Assembly: GCA_934370915.1 (NCBI GenBank)
Contig: CAKRNI010000157.1
Coordinates: forward strand, 1-6,075
DNA: 6,075 bases
Source of the DNA: an uncultured Lachnospiraceae bacterium
GTDB lineage: Bacteria > Bacillota > Clostridia > Lachnospirales > Lachnospiraceae
Direction of reading: 5' to 3'
The notes below the pieces were generated by a model. It ran no database searches and was not told where the DNA came from. It worked only from the letters and a program-made list of their open reading frames with translations. A program made the position numbers and the translations under genes. Positions 1-5,799 of the stretch are shown one piece after another; the first letter of the stretch is position 1, and each line of letters begins with the position of its first letter.

Positions 1-40
1 AGAAGAGACTACAGAAGCCGCGGAAACGGCAGCAAAATAA
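1..40 (+). CDS. C-terminal end of upstream gene, probable RND membrane fusion (adaptor) protein, partial
   Basis: The frame beginning at base 2 reads E-E-T-T-E-A-A-E-T-A-A-K and stops at TAA 38-40. Only twelve residues are visible, so the family cannot be read from the sequence itself. A low-complexity acidic/alanine tail is common at the C-terminus of HlyD/AcrA-type adaptor proteins in Clostridia, and an adaptor gene normally sits directly upstream of its RND pump. The stop lies 15 bases before the pump start, and the pump's ribosome binding site overlaps this stop codon, which indicates co-transcription. The adaptor assignment is inference from context; that this is the end of a coding frame is moderately well supported. 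Confidence 0.6.
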   Translation, partial: EETTEAAETAAK

Positions 41-55
41 GGAGGCACAAGGAAC

Positions 56-3000
56 ATGGGACTTACCAAAAAGGTCTTAAAACGGCCGGTCACAACCGTT
101 CTTGTTGTGCTCTGCCTGATCGTATTCGGTCTCAGCTCGATCTTTTCATCCCAGCTTGAGCTGATCCCGGAAATGGATATGCCGATGCTGATCGTCAGCG
201 CGGTCTACCCGGGAGCAAGCCCGGATGATGTGGACCAGCTTGTGATCAGCAAGATAGAGGATGAGATCGGAACGCTTTCCGGTGTCGATTCCGTCACCAG
301 CATGTCTTCGGAAAACTTCGGAATGGTTCTGGTCCAGTATGACTATGACCAGGATATCGATAAAGCTTACGATGATTTAAAGAAAAAGCTGGATGGGATC
401 AAGTCGGATCTCCCGGATGATGTCGATACCCCGACGATCATTGAGATGGATATCAACAGTACGCCGTCTATCACCCTTGCGGTCAACAATGACAGCGTGG
501 ATAACCTCTATAACTATGTAAATGACGATATCGTTCCGGAGATCGAAAAGCTGACCTCCGTAGCCAGTGTCGATGTATCCGGTGGTCAGGAGGCTTACAT
601 CAAGGCGGAGCTGATCCCGGAAAAATTAAGCCAGTATCATGTGAACATGAATACCATCATTGCGGCTTTAAAGTCTGCGGACTTTTCCATGCCGATCGGA
701 AGTACCTCCGTCGGAAACAAGGATCTTTCCGTGACATCCGGAACCTCCTTTGACACGATGGAGCTTTTAAAGAAGATTCCGATCACACTGGGCAACGGAA
801 ACATCATCTATATGGAAGATGTTGCCAATATCTACAATACCGTTGAGGCAAAGGACAGTATCGGACGTTACGACGGCAAGGACACGATGACGATCGGTGT
901 CAAGAAAAATCAGGACAGCGATCACATTACCGTTTCCAAGGCAGTCCAGGAGACAATGGAAACGTTAAAAGCGCAGGATCCGTCTCTGGAGTACGTTGTT
1001 GTCAACGATTACAGTGATCAGATCAGCGATTCCTTAAACAGCGTATTCCAGACCATGATCATGGCGGTCATTATCGCGATGCTCATCATCTGGCTGTTCT
1101 TCGGCGATATCAAGGCATCCCTGATCGTCGGAACCTCTATTCCGGTGTCGATCTTAGCAGCGCTCATCCTCATGAAGGTCATGGGCTTTACGCTAAACGT
1201 CATCACCCTGTCGAGTCTGGTCCTCGGCGTCGGAATGATGGTTGATAACTCGATCGTAGTTCTGGAGAGCTGCTTCCGCTTTACGGATAAGGGCGGCGGC
1301 TTTATTGAAACGAGAAAAGCGGCGATCGATGGTACGGCAGCCGTTCTGGAATCCATCATCGGTGGTACCGTTACGACCTGTGTCGTATTTATCCCGTTAG
1401 CGCTGATCTCCGGAATGAGCGGCCAGATGTTCAAGCCGTTAGGCTTCACGATCGTATTCTGTATGATCGCGTCCCTGATCTCCGCGATGACGCTTGTACC
1501 GCTCTGCTACGTGTACTACCGTCCGAAGGAGAAGGAAAATACCCCGGCCTCCGGCATCATGAGAGCTCTGCAGAGCGGATACCGTTCCCTGATGGAGAAG
1601 CTTTTAAAGAAAAAAGCGATGGTCATGGGAACCGTCGTTGTGCTTGTGATCTTCTCCCTGTTCCTTGCGACAAAGTTAAAGACAGAGCTTATGCCGGCAG
1701 ATGATCAGGGAACGATCGCGGTGACGATCGAGACCCAGCCGGGTCTTAAGATCGAGGAGGTCGATAAGATCCTCCAGAGAGCAGAGGACTATGTGACCCA
1801 GGATCCGGATCTTGATTCCTACATGCTCTCCTACGGAAGCTCCGGACTTTCCATGAATATGGGCGGAAGCGGAGCGACCCTGACGGCATATTTAAAGGAT
1901 GACAGAAGCAGAAAGACGGATCAGGTTATCAAGGAGTGGAAACGTGACATGCAGAAGTGGTCCGACTGCTCCGTGAGCCTCGAGAGCCAGAACTCCATGA
2001 GCACCATGTCCATGGGAGCAACGGAGGATCTCGAGTACATTCTTGTCAGCACACAGTACGACGACTTAAAGAAGGTATCGGATGAGATCGTTTCCGAGCT
2101 CCAGAAGCGCCCGGATGCGACAAATATCCACTCTTCCCTTGAAAACAGCGCTCCCCTTGTAAAGATCAATGTGGATCCGGTCAAGGCAGCAGCAGAGGGA
2201 CTTTCCCCGACCGCAGTTGCTTCCCAGGTATACATGATGGTCAGCGGAACGACGGCAACAACCCTGAATGTTGACGGAAATGATATCGATGTAAAGGTCG
2301 AGTACGCGGATGATGAGTACGATACGATCGATAAGCTCCAGGGAATCGTTCTTCCGACAGCGACCGGCGGATCCGTAGCCCTTATGGATATCGCGGATAT
2401 CGGCTTCAAGGACAGCCCGCAGAGCATCACAAAGAGTGATAAGCAGTATCAGGTGACCATCACCGGTACGCTGACAGAGGGTGCGGACAGCACCACGAAG
2501 GATAAGATCCAGAAGGAGGTCATCGACAAGTACTTAAACGGTTCGATCTCCATGAAGGAGAGCATGAACACGAAGATGATGAATGAGGAGTTCGCATCTC
2601 TGGGTCAGGCGATCGCGACAGCCGTATTCCTTGTATTCGTCGTTATGGCGGCACAGTTTGAGTCTCCGAAGTTCTCCCTGATGGTTATGACGACGATCCC
2701 GTTCGCCCTGATCGGTTCCTTCCTGTTCTTATGGTTAGTGGACTGCCCGATCAGCATGACCTCCCTGTTAGGCTTCTTAATGTTAGTCGGAACGGTAGTA
2801 AACAACGGTATTTTGTACGTCGATACGGCGAACCAGTACCGGGCAACGATGGACTTTAAGGAGGCGGTCATTGAAGCCGGCGCGACCCGTATGCGTCCGA
2901 TGTTCATGACAACACTCACGACGATCGTGGCAATGATCCCGATGGCAGCGGCTTACGGAAACGCTGGTAAGACGATGCAGGGACTTGCACTCGTTGACGT

Positions 3001-3109
3001 CGGCGGACTGATCGTCTCCACGGCGATGGCACTTCTTGTTCTTCCGGTCTTCTATGTGATCATGAGCGGAAAGAATCAGGATAAGAAAGAAATCGTTGAC
3101 GTAGATTAA
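56..3109 (+). CDS. RND family efflux transporter, HAE-1 type (AcrB/SwrC-like)
   Basis: Inner-membrane, proton-driven exporter of the RND superfamily (ACR_tran family). The 1017 aa show the two-fold internal repeat of the family. TM1 is near residues 10-30, followed by a large extracytoplasmic domain (about 31-329) opening with E-L-I-P-E-M-D and Y-P-G-A-S-P. TM2-TM6 lie at about 331-490 and TM7 near 522-541. The second extracytoplasmic domain (about 543-846) opens with T-E-L-M-P, and TM8-TM12 span about 849-1003. TM4 carries G-M-M-V-D-N-S-I-V-V-L-E with Asp397-Asn398; TM10 carries V-V-N-N-G-I-L with Asn916-Asn917. The length is slightly below AcrB (1049 aa). The start is set by GGAGG at 41-45, ten bases before ATG 56, and by the immediate TM1. 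It is the second gene of an operon whose last two genes encode TolC-like proteins. Known relatives export drugs, lipopeptides, bile acids or lipids; the substrate here cannot be read. No frameshift or truncation is seen. Confidence 0.96.
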   Translation: MGLTKKVLKRPVTTVLVVLCLIVFGLSSIFSSQLELIPEMDMPMLIVSAVYPGASPDDVDQLVISKIEDEIGTLSGVDSVTSMSSENFGMVLVQYDYDQDIDKAYDDLKKKLDGIKSDLPDDVDTPTIIEMDINSTPSITLAVNNDSVDNLYNYVNDDIVPEIEKLTSVASVDVSGGQEAYIKAELIPEKLSQYHVNMNTIIAALKSADFSMPIGSTSVGNKDLSVTSGTSFDTMELLKKIPITLGNGNIIYMEDVANIYNTVEAKDSIGRYDGKDTMTIGVKKNQDSDHITVSKAVQETMETLKAQDPSLEYVVVNDYSDQISDSLNSVFQTMIMAVIIAMLIIWLFFGDIKASLIVGTSIPVSILAALILMKVMGFTLNVITLSSLVLGVGMMVDNSIVVLESCFRFTDKGGGFIETRKAAIDGTAAVLESIIGGTVTTCVVFIPLALISGMSGQMFKPLGFTIVFCMIASLISAMTLVPLCYVYYRPKEKENTPASGIMRALQSGYRSLMEKLLKKKAMVMGTVVVLVIFSLFLATKLKTELMPADDQGTIAVTIETQPGLKIEEVDKILQRAEDYVTQDPDLDSYMLSYGSSGLSMNMGGSGATLTAYLKDDRSRKTDQVIKEWKRDMQKWSDCSVSLESQNSMSTMSMGATEDLEYILVSTQYDDLKKVSDEIVSELQKRPDATNIHSSLENSAPLVKINVDPVKAAAEGLSPTAVASQVYMMVSGTTATTLNVDGNDIDVKVEYADDEYDTIDKLQGIVLPTATGGSVALMDIADIGFKDSPQSITKSDKQYQVTITGTLTEGADSTTKDKIQKEVIDKYLNGSISMKESMNTKMMNEEFASLGQAIATAVFLVFVVMAAQFESPKFSLMVMTTIPFALIGSFLFLWLVDCPISMTSLLGFLMLVGTVVNNGILYVDTANQYRATMDFKEAVIEAGATRMRPMFMTTLTTIVAMIPMAAAYGNAGKTMQGLALVDVGGLIVSTAMALLVLPVFYVIMSGKNQDKKEIVDVD

Positions 3110-3185
3110 AACTTTGAACATTGGAAGCGGCAGCCAGGGGATAAAAATTGCCACCGGATTGCCGTATTTGGAAAGAAAATGTAAG

Positions 3186-3205
3186 AGAAACGTTATTGCG
3201 TTTCT
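3186..3205 (+). other. Hairpin in the intra-operon gap
   Basis: AGAAACG (3186-3192) and CGTTTCT (3199-3205) form a perfect 7-bp stem around the six-base loop TTATTG. No T-run follows, so it is not an intrinsic terminator. It lies in the only sizeable gap of the operon (3110-3243), about 25 bases upstream of the ribosome binding site of the first TolC-like gene. Possible roles are an RNA processing or stability element, or chance. The rest of the gap contains no convincing promoter or small gene. Confidence 0.4.
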
Positions 3206-3230
3206 GCGATGAAATCGTTATGCTCATAGA

Positions 3231-3237
3231 TGGAGGG
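3231..3237 (+). promoter_or_regulatory. Ribosome binding site deciding the start of the first TolC-like gene
   Basis: TGGAGGG lies six bases upstream of ATG 3244. The reading frame stays open upstream to a TTG at 3148, which would add 32 residues in front of the signal peptide. That extension has Asp, Glu, Arg and Cys and no hydrophobic core, so the ATG at 3244 is the better start. Confidence 0.8.
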
Positions 3238-3243
3238 AAACCT

Positions 3244-4482
3244 ATGAGACGAAATAAATGGAAAAAAGCGGGAGTGATCGCGTTCTCAGCCGCCTTTGTG
3301 GGAAGCTTCTCCCTGACGGCGGTGAGCACAGAAATTTCCGCGTTCGCATCAACAAAGGATGTCGCGGTCACAGAATATGACGAGGCGGCACTTGCAAAAT
3401 TTAAGGACAACACCCTGGAATACTGGGAGATCCCGGGACTCATCGAGCGGTATAATACCGATTATCAGAACCAGCTGCAAAGCTTCTACTATAATCCGGG
3501 CGGATCCACGGGTCTCACGAAGGACCAGATGTTAGCGATGGCGGCAGATCTGCGCGCGGAGGCGGATGAAATGGAGCGGGATGCGAATGATGTTCAGTAT
3601 GACGAGACAGTATCCCGCGACGTGTATAAAGGATATAAAGCAAATATGCATGCTCTGCGGGCATACGCGCAGCAGCTGGAGGATGCCGCAAAGGGAAAGG
3701 GATCCGGTGGTTCCTCTGCGCTCCGCGGACTCCGCATCACGAGAAATGAGAAGACAAAGACCGCGAGGGAAGCAATGCGGACCTATGAGACCTTAAAGGA
3801 CCGGTATGAGATCGCCCTTCTAAATCAGGAGATCGCAAAGCAGAATTACGAGGCAGCGTTAAAGAAAAAGGATCTGGGAATGATGTCGAAGGAGGATGTT
3901 CTGACCGTGGAGGATGCTTTAAATTCCGCAAACGGAAGTGCTCTTCAGGCAGCGTCCGGCCTCAATACCCAGAAACAGACACTGATCACAATGCTGGGCT
4001 GGGATTATAACGCAGATCCGGAGATTGCGACGGTTCCGGAGCCGGATCTTTCCGTGATCGCGTCCTTTGATCCGAAGAAGGATGAGGCGAAGGCCATCGA
4101 GATGAATTATACCCTGTATGATACAAGGATGACGAGTTCCAAATCGGCGGGCGGAGCAGTCACGAAGGCAAGAAATATCAAGGATCAGGAAGATTCCGTC
4201 CGTTCTTCTCTGGATCTTATGTATAAGGACCTGAAACAGAAACAGAAAGCCTATGAGGCATCGGAAACGCTCTATGAGGCGGCAAAAGCCGATAAAGCGG
4301 CTGCTGACCGGAAGAATGAATTCGGGATGATGAGCCGTCAGGAATACCTTCAGGCGGAGTCCGCATGGCTCTCCAGCGAGGCATCCCACACAGCGGCGAA
4401 GCTGGACCTCACAGGAGCAATCGAAAATTATCAGTGGGCGCTTGAGGGACTTCTCGATATCGGTTCCTCATCACAGAGCTAA
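3244..4482 (+). CDS. Secreted TolC/OEP-like protein without an evident beta-barrel (first of a tandem pair)
   Basis: Predicted 412-aa exported protein. A Sec signal peptide (basic M-R-R-N-K-W-K-K, hydrophobic 9-27) likely ends after A-F-A at residue 35. There is no lipobox, sortase motif or further membrane segment. Two OEP repeats can be recognised by their helical-hairpin tips, L-G-M-M-S-K-E-D-V-L (211-220) and F-G-M-M-S-R-Q-E-Y-L (360-369). These resemble the V-G-L/V-G-T tips of TolC that dock on the adaptor protein. A linker segment follows repeat one (M-L-G-W at 250-253, then P-E-I-A-T-V-P-E-P). Long Ala/Glu/Lys/Gln-rich helices flank each tip. Where TolC has beta-strand pairs, only short Gly/Ser/Ala linkers occur (150-158 and 299-305). 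The tips are 149 residues apart, against roughly 220 in TolC. Residues about 76-150 form an extra helical insert. It probably acts with the upstream RND pump. Family assignment is by recognition; the barrel-less reading is inference. Confidence 0.85.
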   Translation: MRRNKWKKAGVIAFSAAFVGSFSLTAVSTEISAFASTKDVAVTEYDEAALAKFKDNTLEYWEIPGLIERYNTDYQNQLQSFYYNPGGSTGLTKDQMLAMAADLRAEADEMERDANDVQYDETVSRDVYKGYKANMHALRAYAQQLEDAAKGKGSGGSSALRGLRITRNEKTKTAREAMRTYETLKDRYEIALLNQEIAKQNYEAALKKKDLGMMSKEDVLTVEDALNSANGSALQAASGLNTQKQTLITMLGWDYNADPEIATVPEPDLSVIASFDPKKDEAKAIEMNYTLYDTRMTSSKSAGGAVTKARNIKDQEDSVRSSLDLMYKDLKQKQKAYEASETLYEAAKADKAAADRKNEFGMMSRQEYLQAESAWLSSEASHTAAKLDLTGAIENYQWALEGLLDIGSSSQS

Positions 4483-4494
4483 AGGAGAAGCAGA

Positions 4495-5769
4495 ATGAAA
4501 AGAAATTTGACAGGACGTGTGATCCCGGCGGCACTTGCGTTTGCGCTTGCGGCAGCGCCTGTGACTTCTTTTGCAAAGACAAAGGCGGTCGAGGCGACCG
4601 GAATCGCGGACGAAAACGGATTTGTATCCCAGCCGGGAAATGAGTACGATGACGCGACGATGAAGAAGCTTGCGGATAATGTGCTGGAATATGACGAGAT
4701 CGGGAAGCTCGTTGAGGTGTACAGCCCGACATTTAAGACGCTGAAGGAGACCTATTCCGACAAAAAGGATGCGTCCAAGGACGTCACAAAATTGAAATCC
4801 CAGTTATCAGATAAATCGGCATCGATTCTGGATGCCGCTGATCAGATGAGCGGGATGACAGACCAGATGAAGGACCTGATCGGCATGCTCCCAACAGCTC
4901 CGACGACATATGCCCAGCTGGTTTACAATTCCGAGCTCCTGGACTATCAGGCGGAGCAGGTACTTTTAATGGGCGACAGCATGACCCAGATCTCCCCGGA
5001 GCAGATGCATATCAAGGTGATCGATGCGAACCGTGCAGCGCTGGAGGCCGGTGCCCAGAGCGCCATGATCGGCTACAAGCAGTTAAAGCTCAACGAGGAG
5101 AGCTTAGAGAGCGGTCTTACGCTCTTAGAGGCAGTTTATCAGTCGACCCAGAATCAGGCAGCCAACGGTCTTGTGACCCAGAGCCAGGTTCTTTCCGCAA
5201 GACAGCAGCTGGAGTCTACTCAGGCAACAAAGCTGACCTTGACGGCGAATGAGCAGAAGCTGCGCCAGACACTCTGCACGATGCTTGGCTGGAAGTACGA
5301 CGCAGTGCCGGAGATCAGGGATGTTCCGGCGGCGGATCTTACAAGGATCGACGGAATGAATCCGGAAAAGGATAAGCAGGCGGCACAGGACAATAACTTC
5401 ACGATCCGCTACAATGTGCTGGATCTCGATAATAAGGACGCCGGATCTGTCGAGTACCAGAACCTACAGCGTACGATCAAACAGGAGAAGGAAGAAGTCT
5501 CCTCCTCCCTCGTAAATCTTTACAACGACGTTCTTCAGAAGCGGAACGAGCTTCAGACCGCAAAGGCAGCTTACGAGCTGGAAAAGACGAAGATGGAGAC
5601 GGCTGACAGAAAATGGCAGTTAGGGACCATCGGACGTCTTGAGTATCTGCAGCAGCAGAATGCCTTAAAGACAAAGGAAATCGCGGTGAAGACAGGTGAT
5701 CTTGCATTGTTTCAGGCGATGGAGACCTATGACTGGGCGGTAAAAGGAAACTTAAAGCTCAGCCAGTAG
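4495..5769 (+). CDS. Secreted TolC/OEP-like protein without an evident beta-barrel (second of a tandem pair)
   Basis: Predicted 424-aa exported paralogue of the preceding gene. It starts 12 bases after that gene's stop, with AAGGAG (4482-4487) overlapping the stop codon. The signal peptide has basic residues 2-8 and a hydrophobic core of about 9-24, with cleavage likely after S-F-A at 27. Shared landmarks with its neighbour are L-E-Y-D-E-I-G-K-L-V (64-73, against L-E-Y-W-E-I-P-G-L-I at 58-67), M-L-G-W (263-266) followed by P-E-I-R-D-V-P, and the C-terminal Y-D-W-A-V-K-G against Y-Q-W-A-L-E-G. Hairpin tips are N-G-L-V-T-Q-S-Q-V-L (224-233) and L-G-T-I-G-R-L-E-Y-L (376-385), 152 residues apart. 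No alternating polar/hydrophobic barrel strands are seen; the second expected strand site holds only D-N-K-D-A-G-S. The N-terminal helical insert (about 84-165) differs clearly from its neighbour's. Cys261 is the only cysteine. It may form a homo- or hetero-oligomeric duct with its paralogue. Confidence 0.85.
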   Translation: MKRNLTGRVIPAALAFALAAAPVTSFAKTKAVEATGIADENGFVSQPGNEYDDATMKKLADNVLEYDEIGKLVEVYSPTFKTLKETYSDKKDASKDVTKLKSQLSDKSASILDAADQMSGMTDQMKDLIGMLPTAPTTYAQLVYNSELLDYQAEQVLLMGDSMTQISPEQMHIKVIDANRAALEAGAQSAMIGYKQLKLNEESLESGLTLLEAVYQSTQNQAANGLVTQSQVLSARQQLESTQATKLTLTANEQKLRQTLCTMLGWKYDAVPEIRDVPAADLTRIDGMNPEKDKQAAQDNNFTIRYNVLDLDNKDAGSVEYQNLQRTIKQEKEEVSSSLVNLYNDVLQKRNELQTAKAAYELEKTKMETADRKWQLGTIGRLEYLQQQNALKTKEIAVKTGDLALFQAMETYDWAVKGNLKLSQ

Positions 5770-5785
5770 TCCGGGAGCGGCCAGA

Positions 5786-5799
5786 GAAGGCCGGCCTTC
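5786..5799. repeat. Perfect 14-base palindrome between the convergent genes
   Basis: GAAGGCCGGCCTTC reads the same on both strands and overlaps the spoIIR stop codon (5798-5800). A competing small hairpin CGGCC (5778-5782) / GGCCG (5789-5793) uses part of it. Neither strand has a T-run next to it, so it is not a classical terminator. It may be a fold-back at the mRNA 3' end or chance in GC-rich sequence. Confidence 0.4.

Noticed and set aside
1018..1449. Long antisense open frame inside the pump gene, and similar antisense frames elsewhere in the operon genes
   Set aside because: They lie opposite strongly supported coding sequence, show no recognisable family and have compositions expected from reversed codons.
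3114..3145. Possible promoter (TTGAAC followed by GATAAA) after the pump gene
   Set aside because: The spacer would be about 20 bases and the -10 match is poor; not convincing as a sigma-A promoter.
3148..3243. N-terminal extension of the first TolC-like protein from a TTG codon
   Set aside because: It would put 32 polar and charged residues ahead of a clear signal peptide, and the ATG at 3244 has a much better ribosome binding site.
3566..3796. Second plus-strand open frame inside the first TolC-like gene
   Set aside because: Arg/Met-rich composition typical of an off-frame reading, wholly within a well-supported gene.
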